A stretch of DNA of 64,000 nt from Cyrtodaria siliqua (lineage: Eukaryota > Mollusca > Bivalvia > Adapedonta > Hiatellidae): the NCBI GenBank assembly GCA_037043455.1, contig JAWPHD010003281.1, forward strand, positions 1 to 64,000, read 5' to 3'. Below the pieces are notes generated by a model. That model was given only the letters and a program-made list of their open reading frames with translations. It was not told the origin of the DNA and did no database searches. Below are positions 8,390 to 18,860 of this stretch, piece after piece (position 1 is the stretch's first letter; every line of letters begins with the position of its first letter). The position numbers and the translations under genes were made by a program.

Positions 8390-8917
8390 ATGACTACTAT
8401 AAAAATGAATGCGGAAGAACTATTACAAGGTATCATGTTGGAAGATTCCACGGAACGTTTCACAGATGAATCAAATCAACAAGAAACAAAAAAAGAAAGA
8501 TTATCAGCCATAGTGGCTGGCGGTGGTAGTCGTCAATATTTGGGTAAAGACATACAACTCGAGACTATAGATAGCATGCCCCCAGATGAAATTAATAAAC
8601 TTTACTGTCGATATGAAGCAAGACTTGGGGCAAGCATGGCCAAGACTTTAGGCAATTATTTTATTAAGTTGTATGTGATGGGAGTATCAACATATTTTAA
8701 TATAACCAATCCACCAAAACTGACAGAAGATTTGGAGGAAGACCCATTTATTAAACATGCTTTAACAAGTGCGTGTTGTGAGTTGTATTACAAGTATGGA
8801 ATGTACTTAGCGCCATTTACAGCAATGCTGACAACTGTTCGACATATTGATTTTAATAAAAATAAAAATGTTGATAATAAAAATGATGGAGAACCAAGTG
8901 GAGAATCAAGAGAGTAA
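8390..8917 (+). CDS. conserved-looking hypothetical protein (helical)
   Basis: I choose MTTIKMNAEELLQGIM at 8390, right after an A/T-rich AAATAAAAAATAAA leader. The longer frame from 8264 begins inside the tandem repeat and adds a hydrophobic N-terminus probably not translated. About 175 residues. The core PPDEINKLYCRYEARLGASM, followed by DPFIKHALTSACCELYYKYG and APFTAMLTTVRH, looks like a compact helical domain; I believe similar proteins accompany the capsid genes in other invertebrate Polintons, but cannot name the family. It overlaps the next gene by about 34 bp in another frame. Confidence 0.6.
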   Translation: MTTIKMNAEELLQGIMLEDSTERFTDESNQQETKKERLSAIVAGGGSRQYLGKDIQLETIDSMPPDEINKLYCRYEARLGASMAKTLGNYFIKLYVMGVSTYFNITNPPKLTEDLEEDPFIKHALTSACCELYYKYGMYLAPFTAMLTTVRHIDFNKNKNVDNKNDGEPSGESRE

Positions 8918-9239
8918 AGTTGATACACAATCTGTTAAACAGCAAAATCCAAAACGAGTAAAAGCTGGGAAAAAAGGAGCAGCAGCAAGGAAGGCAAAGC
9001 GTTTGCTTCAGATAGAGCAAGATGCACAGGATGCACAAGATGTAGGACAGATAACAAAAGTATCAAGAGAGGAACCAGAAAAAATCAAAATAAATGTATA
9101 CAAAAATTATATTTCACCGATTTTATTAGTAGGCTTTGCTGGGTTGGGTTTGTATATTTATAACAAGAAATCGGTAGCACTACCACCTGTAGCTGTGCAA
9201 CCTGTTCCTGTTGCACCAAAAGACCCGTTTGATTTTTAA
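8884..9239 (+). CDS. basic protein with one membrane segment
   Basis: Starting at MMENQVENQES gives about 118 residues; an ATG at 8847 is also in frame but lies deeper in the upstream gene. A lysine/arginine-rich N-terminal third (KRVKAGKKGAAARKAKRLLQ) is followed by one membrane segment (ISPILLVGFAGLGLYIYNKK) and a short proline-rich tail. The basic face could bind DNA while the segment sits in a membrane, but this is inference. Overlap with the upstream gene suggests translational or transcriptional coupling. Confidence 0.55.
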
Positions 9240-9269
9240 TTTTTTTTTTCTTCTTCATACTAAAAAATA

Positions 9270-9506
9270 ATGGCAGCAAGTATTGACGGAAAACAAATTG
9301 TAAATATGATGTATCACGCTGGACTGGAAACACTTTTAACTGTAGGATATTCTGAGATTGGCAGAAAACTACTAAAAAGACCAGCCCCTAAAGTGGATTT
9401 AAATATGGTAGATGTTATGATGCTGTCTGTGGATATAATGTTAGCAACGGCTACAAAGGATATGTTGATCAAGCAAGGTATTATTCCTGCAGATATTATG
9501 AAATAA
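9270..9506 (+). CDS. small helical membrane-associated protein
   Basis: 78 residues, MAASIDGKQIVNMMYHAG onward, with GYSEIGRKLLKRPAPK in the middle and a hydrophobic C-terminal half (MVDVMMLSVDIMLATATKDM). I have an impression of close relatives at this place in other invertebrate Polintons. Function unknown. It lies 30 bp after the previous gene and 19 bp before the next, all on the plus strand, as part of a run of small genes. Confidence 0.55.
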   Translation: MAASIDGKQIVNMMYHAGLETLLTVGYSEIGRKLLKRPAPKVDLNMVDVMMLSVDIMLATATKDMLIKQGIIPADIMK

Positions 9507-9525
9507 AAAAAATATATATAAAAAA

Positions 9526-9945
9526 ATGGCAAGCGCAGTAGCAATGATGATCGGTGGTGCATTAACAAACGCATTGGCATTTAGCGGTTCAAATTATTTC
9601 TTTTCAAAAATGGGAAGTCATTCAGATGAGGAAAGACAAAGGCATGACAAAGCCGTAGAACAATTGGAAGCAGCACAAGCGGCGTGGAATAAAAAAAGTA
9701 CAGAGAGATTAGATTTTATTAACAAGCAACTGCAAAAAGAGCATCATGCAGGGCAGACGTTTGATGATGTGGACCAAGCTATGAAACAGTATTATTACAT
9801 CACTGGCAAACATTTGCTTTTGGAAGCGGAGCCCAAGTTGAGTGATTTTTATACACCATCTCCGGATCAACAAAATAGAGAAATTACGTTCATTGTGGTG
9901 GGCATGGCTGCAACTGGATTTGTAGCGTACAAATTGAGTTCATAG
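9526..9945 (+). CDS. hypothetical protein, hydrophobic ends and helical middle
   Basis: 139 residues. The N-terminus ASAVAMMIGGALTNALAFSG is hydrophobic. The middle is an amphipathic coiled coil (DEERQRHDKAVEQLEAAQAA, TERLDFINKQLQKEHH) and a second membrane segment ends the protein (ITFIVVGMAATGFVAYKL). The two ends would place the coiled coil on one side of a membrane. Family not recognised. The start follows an AATATATATAAAAAA leader. Confidence 0.55.
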   Translation: MASAVAMMIGGALTNALAFSGSNYFFSKMGSHSDEERQRHDKAVEQLEAAQAAWNKKSTERLDFINKQLQKEHHAGQTFDDVDQAMKQYYYITGKHLLLEAEPKLSDFYTPSPDQQNREITFIVVGMAATGFVAYKLSS

Positions 9946-10014
9946 TTTAAAACTATATAAAAATAGTTTTAAACTCTAAGTATGTTTACTTTGTCAGGTC
10001 TCATCTTCGTTATT

Positions 10015-10509
10015 TCACTTTCTTCTTTTTACGACCACGACTTCAGAATCGCTATCTTCCTCAGACTCGCTCTTAGACTCGCTTTCAGACTCGCTCTCAG
10101 ACTCGGATACTGTCTTGGCGTATCTCTTTTTCTGTGTCTTGGCGTAGCTCTTTTTTACTGTCTTGGCGTAGCTCTTTTTCTTTTTCTTTTTCGGTTCTCC
10201 ACTTTTCGGAATGATTAAGTCATATGCATGATAGCTATGTTTCTTGTTTTTACATGGTTTTAATCCAAGTGGTCGCACATAATATGGTGGTTCTACACTT
10301 GCCTCCTCTATTTTATCTTTGAGATGACCAGGCGCCCATACCTCACTGTTGTCTGATAATGTTAATATCATGGATGGACCATATCGAGTTTTCACTATGT
10401 GTGTATCTGTAATAGTGAATATTTTATTCAATTCCAAGTCGGCCCATTTCTTTGTGCTATCTTCTGATTTTTGCTCTTTAAGCATTTCATCAAATCGTGC
10501 AGTATCCAT
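10015..10509 (-). CDS. putative DNA-binding protein with KKSYAKT repeats and acidic tail
   Basis: 164 residues. The first 95 residues (ELNKIFTITDTHIVKTRYGP, SMILTLSDNSEVWAPGHL) look beta-rich and could be an OB-like fold. Then KKKKKKSYAKT is repeated three times (KKSYAKT, KKRYAKT), followed by a Ser-Glu/Lys repeat (SESESESESE) and a basic end VVVVKRRK. The basic repeats suggest nucleic-acid binding; a single-strand binding role is speculation. The start follows the TTAAGGAAATATATA motif. The opposite-strand 78-residue frame is a shadow of the repeats. Confidence 0.5.
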   Translation of the reverse strand: MDTARFDEMLKEQKSEDSTKKWADLELNKIFTITDTHIVKTRYGPSMILTLSDNSEVWAPGHLKDKIEEASVEPPYYVRPLGLKPCKNKKHSYHAYDLIIPKSGEPKKKKKKSYAKTVKKSYAKTQKKRYAKTVSESESESESESKSESEEDSDSEVVVVKRRK

Positions 10510-10611
10510 TGTTTTTATTTAATATATATATTTCCTTAACCCATTTTCAAAAATTGTTAATAGTACTGTTAATAGCATTGTTTTATATATATTTTTTCTT
10601 AATACTTTAAA
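10510..10611. promoter_or_regulatory. divergent promoter region before the integrase gene
   Basis: 102 bp between divergent genes. On the minus strand it holds TTAAGGAAATATATATATT next to the 10,509 start. On the plus strand TATATATATTTTTTCTTAAT lies before the ATG at 10,612, a mirror-like A/T pattern. The centre has TTAATAGTACTGTTAATAGC, related to the tandem-repeat unit near 8,030-8,290. Confidence 0.45.
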
Positions 10612-11511
10612 ATGGAAAAGATTTATTACAGTCCACAAGGATTTTGGAGAGGTTACACAGCAGTTAACAAATTAGCAAAAGAGGCTGGTGTCAGTAAGAA
10701 ACAGGCCTTAGAATTTTTAAAAAAACAAGCTGTGTGGCAGATTTATTTACCCGCACCAAAGAAAATAATTAGACCCAGGTTTGACGTTTCCGTTAAGAAT
10801 GGAGTGCATCAAGCTGATTTGTTATTTCTGCCGCATGACACTTTGGGTCGCAAGACATATAAATATGCGTTAACCGTGGTTGATATTGCGAGTAGATACA
10901 AAGAAGCAGAGCCGCTGACTTCCAAGAATAGCAAAGAAGTTGCCAAAGCATTTGAAAATATATACAGTCGGCATCTAAAATATCCAAAGTTATTACAAGT
11001 GGATCCAGGCAGATAATTCATGGGTGCAGTATCGCAGTTGATGGCAAAACACAATGTAAATATCAGACGGGGCAGAACAGATATACACAGAGATCAAGCT
11101 ATAGTGGAAAGATTTAACAGAACATTAGCTGAAAGATTGTTTGGTTATCAGTATGCTAAGGAAATGGATTCGAAAAAACGCAACAGAGAGTGGGTAAAGA
11201 GATTACCAGAAGTTGTTAAAGCCATAAATGCGGAGATAAAAAAGCCCCCTCCTGTTGAAACAAAACTATTAAAAGGTGATCCTATCTGTATAAATGCAAG
11301 TGTAAGATATTTATATCAACCCGGGGAACAAGAAGGTGGAAGACGCAGAGCAACTGATCCAATGTGGAGTGTAGATATTCACAAGATTGATAGTTATATG
11401 GTGACGCAAGGCATAAGAGTTTATTATTTAAAAGCACCAGCACCTCAAAGAGGATTTGTCAAAGAAGAATTACTTATTGTTCCTGCTGATACTCAAATTC
11501 ATAAGTTTTGA
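10612..11511 (+). pseudogene. Polinton DDE integrase, interrupted by one stop codon
   Basis: Two in-frame pieces, 10,612-11,016 and 11,020-11,511, separated by a single TAA at 11,014-11,016. The first piece has a helical N-terminus (KLAKEAGVSKKQALEFLKKQ), the first catalytic Asp in HQADLLFLP (residue 69), and the second in LLQVDPG (131). The catalytic Glu lies in AIVERFNRT (about 166), 35 positions after the second Asp, as in retroviral-type integrases. The C-terminus (VRYLYQPGEQE onward) looks like a small beta domain. It would insert the element into host DNA. The stop codon falls inside the catalytic core, so this copy is not functional unless read through. It converges on the polymerase gene with a 13-bp overlap. 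Confidence 0.82.
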
Positions 11512-13670
11512 TAAAACCCATAGGCATCCGTTGTAATTCCATCTTCTCGAATGTATCTTTTAGTGTAAAATGGTGACAGTGTTACTTTGTTTACTGTTAT
11601 GCCATATATTTGATGCTTTTTCGATCGTATCATATTCATTTCATGGATGTATTTTTTCTTGTTAAACAATGCATCTTTGTAGTTCTCAAAGTTGATATGT
11701 TTTTGGATGACATATTTTTTTACTCCCTTTGCTTTCTTAATAATCTGCTCATCCGCTCTCAAAATAGAATATAGCTTGGGTCTTAATCCAATATACTCAA
11801 CTATAGGAACACCAGCACATTCATCTTTCATTTTACCTATTACTTTTTTGTTTGTATCATCGTGCATTGTGTGATTTTGAGGATAATCACTTAGATCATA
11901 CTCGTCTTTCATTTCAACCATGTCTTTGTATGCGTCTTCCGTTTTGATGTCTATCAGTAGGCTGTCAGTGTCTGTGTATAATAAAGTACAGCCATCTCCG
12001 TACCTTTTCTTCAGGGTATTATAGTACCAGTCATACATCATGTACTTTGATAAATCTAAGACTGCCATCCCAACATAAATTGGTTTGTTTAATGTTATTT
12101 TCGTTTTGTTTACATGTAATGCCGACAATTCATCTGAAAATGTTATCCGCCTGTTAAAGTTGGGTTTAGCTATTATTTTTCTTATTTTTTTATTTTCAGA
12201 GCCGTCAGTTTTGACTAGTTTTATATCAGTTCGCTTGCGTATATTTTCCATTGTTTTGCCAAACACAGAGTTGTTCATAAGTTTGTAAAAATCCTTTTCA
12301 AAGGTTGATTTTGCTTTTTTCCTAAGTTCTGTGTTTAGGTTTATGTATGATGCCATCCATGGTTTTTCATTGAATTCTAATACTCTGTGGATTTTTGTTA
12401 ATTTCATGCCTAATGATAAATACAACTCTAAATTTCTGTAATGTAACACATATTTTTCTTTGTCCATAAGATTGGGGACTAGTTGTTCTGTCATCACGTT
12501 ATTTTCTAACAGATCTGTCTGGTATTCAGATAACCATACTTTTTTCACTGCTAATGTTTCCGGTGCAAGTGGATAATTATTGTGAGATTCATGGAGTTTT
12601 TTTGGATATTTCAAATCCACTTCTAGAAAATGTCCTTTTCCTTTTGTTGGTTTAGAAAATTGTCCACTCTTGTTTTCTGTTTCCACCCACTTAAAACCAG
12701 AATATGGAAGTGGCTGACTCATTGACCACCCATAAAGATTATTTGCATCAAAATACATTAAAAAGTTGTTTTCCTCGTTAGGGTTATAATCAGCTACGTG
12801 TGGATTGTTTGCTTTGGCATATCGTTTTGATACCATACTAATTCCACCACGCATACCTTTTTCTACAAACAAGTGCTGGTCAATGTCTGTCAAAAGTTCT
12901 AATTCTATTTTAGAATGTTTAAGTAAAGCATCCCAAGATAATCCAGGTGCTGTGTAGTAATGCAAGGGATCGAGTTTATATGCCGTTATGCATGTTTTTC
13001 TGAACGTTTGGAATACATCAGCCAACAAAGTGACATCCGTTTTTAGATATAAATCATGATAGTCTCCAAGAGTTTTACAGTTAAACTCTTTCCATATTTT
13101 TTGAGCATGCTCGTAATCTTCGGGACTTATACTTTCATCTGAGAGACTACTGTAAAACTTTTCTATAGGTGGTAATTGCGTTTCCTCAAATCTTTCCACA
13201 CTGTCCATATATTCGTATGGATAAACCCCTTTTCGTAAAAGTAGATCAGTTTTATCTGCAAACGTTTTTTTGGTGAGTTTGAAATCAGATTTGTCTGTTG
13301 CATCCACCAGCCTTTCTAAGGAAGATGCCATAAACTGAAAGCTATCCAAAAATCTAAGTTGTCCAACACTAAATGAAATATACTTTTCAGCGTTGTTTGG
13401 AATGCATGTAATACTACCTGTCATTTTGTGTATTTTTTGCATGATGAGATGGCTATCATATCCTTTGAGGTTATGAAATACAACAGGGATGGTTGTTTTA
13501 CCTGGTTTTATTTTCAGTTTCAGGTTACAGTCTTTATGTGCTGCGCCTCTGTATTCACCTGTAAAATGACAGTGGTCTCTTACTTTACCGTTTTTACCTT
13601 TCCATATTTCATTCTCACATATCCAGCAGTGTGTTGCTTTTTTATGATCTTTCTCATTTTGCCGCGTCAT
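11499..13670 (-). pseudogene. protein-primed DNA polymerase B, C-terminal part
   Basis: 723 residues open. A zinc-binding insert (C15, C18, with VRDHCHFTGEYRGAAHKDC to residue 48), Exo II (FHNLKGYDSH, 65-74), Exo III-type YLKTDVTLLAD (208-218), polymerase motif A (DANNLYGW, 308-315), motif B ([11 protein letters not shown], 463-473) and motif C (YTDTDS, 565-570) are all visible. This is the family B, protein-primed enzyme that replicates Polintons. It is in a different frame from the N-terminal part at 13,733-15,445, so the gene is split. The polymerase domain itself carries no break. Confidence 0.88.
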
Positions 13671-13732
13671 GATTAATGGGGTTGGGTGATTAAATCTGTT
13701 ATTAATGCTTTTTTTTTCACATTCTAAGTGAT

Positions 13733-15445
13733 TTAAAAACTTTTCAACAACATCTTCCCCTCTGTAAATAACAGGTTCTTTAGCTTTGCCATCATATCTG
13801 ACAACCTGGTATCCAAACCCGCAAGCTTCATGTACATTTTTAATTTCAGATTTTTCTCCAAATTTAGTCGATTGCGGCTGGATTGTACTTTGATTTGATG
13901 ATTTTTAAAATGAATGCTTGCACCTTCTTCCGGCATTTCTATTTTGCAAGAATTTTTGTTGATACCTTCACAGTCTTCTCTGTGTTTTTCAAGTAGTCCT
14001 TTTCCAGAAAATCCATGAAGGCAACGATCACAGAAGTAAGTTTTACCATGATGTTTGTTTTGGTGAGAGAGTAGTCTATTCAGATGTTTTATCCAACAAT
14101 AGTGATATTTTGTTATTTTTGTTGTTGGTTTGTCATCTTCTTCAACCTCAACGTCTTCAGATATTAAAAGCAGATTAATTCGCTCAATATCTTTGGGTTG
14201 TTCTGATATTTTATACGGAAACACATTTACTTTTTTGTCATTATCTATGGTGTATCCGTAAACATTAAGAGCAAGATTGTTTTGTTTTTCTACTTTAGAC
14301 ATTTGAGAAATTGGTGTAGGAAAGTTAATGCCCTTTTTCTTTAAGAACCCTATACTAGGATATTTTGACAACCTGTCGGTGTGATCTGCGGCTGGATTTA
14401 AAGCAGAATTTATTGCATGGAATAAACATTGATCATCCTTATTTTTTACATTGATAATCGCTTTCTTGTCAGCTACTGCTTTAGGCAAAGGAATATATGA
14501 AGAACCTGTTAATGGTTCATACCTTGCAATATTTAAGTAAAGATTAACACAGTGGTCAATTTCCAATCCTGATGCTGCCTTTGTAAATCTTTCCAAGCTC
14601 TGTAGTAGGTTTGCGGATGCTTCATCGTAAAACTCATTTATTTTTTCAGAGTTTAAAATTGCATATTGGTTGCTGAATAATGCTGCTGTGATGTGGTTTG
14701 CGGTAGCACCATTATCTTTGAAGAGCTCTACAGTGAGACCTAATTGAAACTTTAATCCATTCATCTGTGTCAGCTCTTCACTGATTTGTTCTGTAATAAT
14801 AGGTTTCTTATCATGTAATAGTTCTTGAGGGTCTTTGTATCGCTCAACAGACATCTTGTATGCTCTGAAATAACCACATCTTGGTTTGTCAACCAGATTT
14901 AATTCTTCTTCAGATTTTCTATCATTAAGCTCTTTTAATTTTTTATCATTAAGCTCTTTCAATTCATTTATAACATTCTCTCGTAATTTAGCATATTTCT
15001 TATCAGATTTCTGCTTTTCTCGTTTACGTAGTTTTTTGTTACGTCGTCTCTTATGTAAATTTTCTAATGTTTGAGATTTAACCTCTGTAGTATCCTTTGG
15101 AACCTCTGGAGTTTCCTTTGGAAAAGCATCTAGCCCCATTCTAAGCTGATCATCATTAATTCTTCCTTCCCGGTGTAATTGAAAAATGTAGTTCGCGTTG
15201 TCCGTTTTTGAGGCTGGTTTAACTCTTGGAGCTGGGGTTGGTTTAACTCTTGGTTCCGGAATTGGTTTAACTCTTGAAGCTGGGGATGGAATTCTTGATT
15301 TACCTCGTGGTGCTGGAATTGGTTTTACACTTTCCAGCACTTTGGACTCAACTGGTTGAATAGCCATAAGGCTATGTTCTAGTGCTTCTTTGCTTATCAC
15401 TCCTGTATCAAACAGGTGTATTAATATTTCTATAACAGTCGTCAT
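13733..15445 (-). pseudogene. DNA polymerase B, N-terminal part
   Basis: 570 residues. After a short helical start there is a proline-rich repeat (KPIPAPRGK, KPIPEPRVKP, KPTPAPRVKP; residues about 41-80), a basic coiled region (KRRRNKKLRKREKQK), the conserved-looking YEPLTGSSYIPLP and NVKNKDDQCLFHAI segments, and a C2H2-like finger (YFCDRCLHGFSGKGLLEKHR). The last 45 residues look out of frame: sequence with polymerase character continues in another frame from about 13,860 down to 13,670. The segment expected to carry the Exo I acidic residues is not visible in any frame here, whereas it is present in element 2. A frameshift plus a small deletion near 13,860-13,910 would explain this. Confidence 0.78.
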
Positions 15446-15500
15446 TATTTTATATATTTTTATATTTTCTTTAAGTCATTTTTCAAAAAAAAATAATGGT
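15446..15500 (-). promoter_or_regulatory. promoter of the polymerase gene
   Basis: On the minus strand TTAAAGAAAATATA and a TATATAAAATA stretch precede the ATG at 15,445. It matches the TTAAGGAAATATATA block upstream of the starts at 1085 and 10,509. Confidence 0.45.
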
Positions 15501-15529
15501 TCAAAATACATAGTGTAGGTAGAGCGAGA

Positions 15530-15940
15530 TGGTGGGTGACCCCCAATGGGCCAGAAACCCTCGCTGCTCATCGTTCGTCAAAACCCCCCGGCTATGTATT
15601 TTTTGCTATGGGCGGCAAACGCGATTTGGTCCTGGCGGGCGATTGGGCGGCAAACGCGATTGGTCCTGGCGGGCGATGAATTTTTAAATGACACGGGAGA
15701 TCGTGGGGTCGAGACTTTATTACAGGCGATTTCGGGGGGTATCGCACCTTTGGCAAGGGGACGGGCGATTTTGAGCTCACGGATGATTTTGGTTTTTTCG
15801 GGGGGTATCGCACCTTTGGGCTAACCCCCGAGGCAATTTTGAAAAAATCGAAAAAAAAACGAAAAAAATTGAAAAAACGTTTTTTTGGTCGAGAAAAAAA
15901 CAAAAAAAAAACGTTTGGGTCGGGAACTCTCAGAAACACT
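15530..15940. repeat. putative right terminal region of element 1
   Basis: GC-rich block between the AT-rich polymerase promoter and host-like DNA. It has two copies, 35 bp apart, of a unit with GGCGGCAAACGCGATT and GGTCCTGGCGGGCGAT (about 15,609-15,680), and two copies of TCGGGGGGTATCGCACCTTT (about 15,735 and 15,800). Homopurine A-rich stretches follow to 15,920. Read inward from 15,940 on the minus strand it begins AGTGTTTCTGAGAG; element 2 also begins with AGT. No inverted partner is in the window, so the terminus and any target duplication cannot be confirmed. Confidence 0.4.
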
Positions 15941-16150
15941 ATATATAGATATGTAACAAACAAACGTTTTCCTGAATCCAAATTACAATTTCATTCCGTT
16001 AATCACATTCTTTTTTCAACCAGAATGGAGAGAATTGTAACTTGTAACAACGTGTAGTCCAAACCATTTGCAGATCTGTAAGTGTTACTAGTACTACACG
16101 TATTGTGATATGATAATTAATATATGATATATTGCAACATATCTGCAATA
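15941..16150. other. AT-rich flank, no gene seen
   Basis: Begins ATATATAGATATG directly after the putative terminus of element 1. No coding sequence or clear repeat recognised. Confidence 0.4.
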
Positions 16151-16640
16151 AAATTGTATTGAAGTAAACAATCTAAAAAAAATCATACCTTGTCGTTGAT
16201 TGTATGCGTTTACAGTTTGATACGATCAATATTGCAAATTCAAATCCTCCAAAAGTTCCAGCAATCATCAATTATCTCTGATTGACAAACAGGTAATAAA
16301 CAGTACAATTTTGACGTGTAAATGGAGAAATGTATACTAAGGGAAGTAACTACTCTATACTGACGTGTTCAAAAATATGTATTACCAAACTGACGTGTTC
16401 GTATAATATGAACAGAAAATAATAGTATTAATTGCACTGTAATGAATTGGGTTTTACGGCACACCGACACAAAAAATAGATGCCATTGATTTATATCGAG
16501 ATAAAACTATGCAGCATGTGACTAGAACCTTCTCATCTGCAAACTTGCAGATTTGTGCCGAGTTGCTGCACATTCTGTGGTAAAAACTGGAGACAATATC
16601 ATTATTTTCAGCTACCATTCAAGTATATTTTATTATTTGT
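16150..16640 (+). repeat. left arm of a long diverged inverted repeat
   Basis: Matches the reverse complement of about 23,890-24,450 over roughly 490 bp, with many substitutions and small gaps. Shared blocks include CATACCTTGTCGTT, GTATACTAAGGGA, GAATTGGGTTT, CTAGAACCTT, GTTGCTGCA and CAGCTACCATTCAAGTA. Similarity fades outside 16,150. The pair brackets about 7.3 kb of non-coding repeats, which suggests an old non-autonomous fold-back or composite element. Confidence 0.7.
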
Positions 16641-17094
16641 AAAAGATCATGACACGATTTACCATGTTAAGCTGATACAGCTTTTATACTAAACACATTA
16701 CGGTCCGTCTAAAACGTAAGAATTAACTTAACATATTACCGACTTGATGATTGTGTACTGTTTGTATCAAGTCATGTAGAATCCTTTGCAGTAAAAATGG
16801 GTGTATGTAGAATTTGTACAGTTAGGTACAAAGTGTGTGATTTTTTGCACCAAAATCCATCAGCTTTGCATTTTTCTAAAAACAACACGTTCACTGACGT
16901 GTTAAACTAGTTTTGTTTCATAGTATTGAAGCACATGATATATGCTAACGATACAGCATATTTGAAAAGATAATTATATATTCGTACGAAATACTTTTTT
17001 TTTAAATGACTCCTTTTCCCAAAAAAACATCTGATTTTTTTCCTGAGGCTATTCAAGTCACTAAAAGTAATAAAGATTCCACTATTTTATCGAA

Positions 17095-17170
17095 TAAGTC
17101 ATACACTTACCTTAAGATATCTCAAATGCCATGTCCGCGACTTATTATTTTTAAAGGTGAAATATCTTCT
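17095..17170 (+). repeat. inner segment of the same inverted structure
   Basis: ATAAGTCATACACTTACC followed by TTAAGATATCTCAAA and GTCCGCGAC matches the reverse complement of about 22,565-22,640. The pairing is nested inside the outer arms at 16,150-16,640 and 23,890-24,450. The stretch from 16,640 to 17,095 between them holds no gene that I can see. Confidence 0.65.
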
Positions 17171-17224
17171 GAAAAGGAAGTCAAAACTATGCATCAAATT
17201 AAAAGATGTTCAGCGTATACTGAT

Positions 17225-17520
17225 ATCTATCTGGTCTAGCTGTCAGGTGTGTACCTATCTGGTCCAGCTGTCAGGTGTGTACCTGTCTGGTCTAGCTGCC
17301 ACGCGTATACCTATCGGGTCTAGCTGTCACGTGTGTACCTATCTGGTCTAGCTGTCACGTGGGTACCTATCTGGTATAGTTGTCACGTGTGTATTCAACC
17401 AACAGATATATACACAGTGATAAGTACATAATTATACCATTAGACAATTAACTGATACCTATCTGGTCTAGCTGGCAAGTGTGTATCTGTCTGGTATATC
17501 TGTCAGGTGTGTATTCAACC
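17225..17520 (+). repeat. 29-30 bp minisatellite
   Basis: About five adjacent copies of a unit near TACCTATCTGGTCTAGCTGT plus CAGGTGTG up to about 17,400, with two more after a spacer (17,455-17,515). Each spacer copy is followed by the same CAACCAACAGATATATA. The short open frames over this array are repeat artefacts. Confidence 0.75.
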
Positions 17521-17539
17521 AACAGATATATAAAAAGGG

Positions 17540-17990
17540 ATAAATACATATACGGTTAGACAGTTTGTTTTTGTGTATTTTTCATAAAATTCATATACGG
17601 TATGACCGAGAGGCTATCTGGAGCTTTCTTCACCTGGCGCATAGTGGAACAGGTTTACTCAAATAAAATGTGACTTTCGTCTCTGCAGGCTTTGCGTCCA
17701 CGTAAACATTAATATTGATACTGTACTAATATATATTTTGTTTCGGTTGTTTTGAAGGCTTTATTACTCTACGGTCATGTAAAACAAAACATGTTTTGCT
17801 AAATCTTGTATTTGACAGATACAATTGATCGATACTTACTGTATGAGTTTTACCAAACAAGGAATAAGGACGAATAATCAGTCAAACATGAGTGACACTA
17901 ATTACACATAATTAGCAAAGAAAAAAAAACCATAATTAATAGTGTAATAATGTAGTGATCAACAACCCAACACTGTTTTCATAATACCTT
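17540..17990 (+). repeat. dispersed repeat, copy 1 of a direct pair
   Basis: Shares with 19,930-20,370, in the same orientation, blocks such as GGTTAGACAGTTTGTTTTT, CATAGTGGAACA, GCTTTCGTCTCTGC-like sequence, AAACATGAGTGACACTAATT and the CGATCGATA region. Non-coding, substantially diverged. Confidence 0.65.
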
Positions 17991-17999
17991 ATGTTTACA

Positions 18000-18650
18000 A
18001 TGCAAATATGTGTTATGGTATTGGTATTCGTGAAGCCCGTGCAATCACACTGTAGATTATCTATATAGGTCATAGGTGGATCATGTACTATACATAATAT
18101 TTAATAGTGTTTCGAGCCATACCAGTGGTGTGAACAACTTGTATGCTATAATTACTTTCAATAATATATACGTGTTTATCCTTAAATTTGTTTACTCATA
18201 CTTTTTCTCATGCTCTTCTCCAGAACATGTTTTAATATATGTGTGTTTTTGTATTTAGTATGTCTTGTATGTATTACCGCCTCAATGCTGATGGCGATGG
18301 ACATTGTAAAATGTTTATGCTTTAATAAAAATTGAAAAATTGATATAGTGACTCCGGTATCAATTACCATATCGTACTCGTTAATGAGCCGACACTTCCG
18401 AATATTTTCTCGTATCCTGTGTGTAAGGTTTGACATAAAATCACTATATAACATTTGCAGTTGTGCTGTTTACGTTCATTTTCATTGAATGCGTACGAAG
18501 GGTTTCAAGAAAGTAATTTGTTATTACATTATCACATCATATTGCCTATGTTTTATAATTTGTAGCATGCTTGATGGTTGCATTGCTTAACGTTTTTTAT
18601 TGCACTTGTTGAATGGTAAACTAAATAAGCATTTGTTTTATCATGTGTAA
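18000..18650. other. non-coding, nothing recognised
   Basis: AT-rich sequence without credible genes. The 90-residue minus-strand frame at 18,182-18,454 has no recognisable motif and I do not support it. Confidence 0.4.
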
Positions 18651-18654
18651 GTAG

Positions 18655-18860
18655 TTAAGCGTGTCTTATACCCGGTCTATAGTTAAACGTGTCTTATACC
18701 CGGCCTATAGTTAAACCTGTTTATACCCAGCTTGTAGTTAAACGTGTCTTATACCCGGCCTATAGTTAAACGTGTCTTATACTCGGCCTATAGTTAAACG
18801 TGTCTTATACCCGGCCTATAGTTACATGTGTCTTATACCCGGCCTATAGTTAGCCATATT
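18655..18860 (+). repeat. 28-bp minisatellite
   Basis: Seven to eight copies of a unit near TTAAACGTGTCTTATACCCG plus GCCTATAG, with occasional substitutions. The following 800 bp up to 19,660 hold no recognised feature. Confidence 0.8.

Noticed and set aside
15546..15981. Open frames on both strands in the GC-rich block right of the polymerase gene
   Set aside because: The block consists of duplicated non-coding units and homopurine tracts; the frames have Phe/Pro repeats only and no start context.
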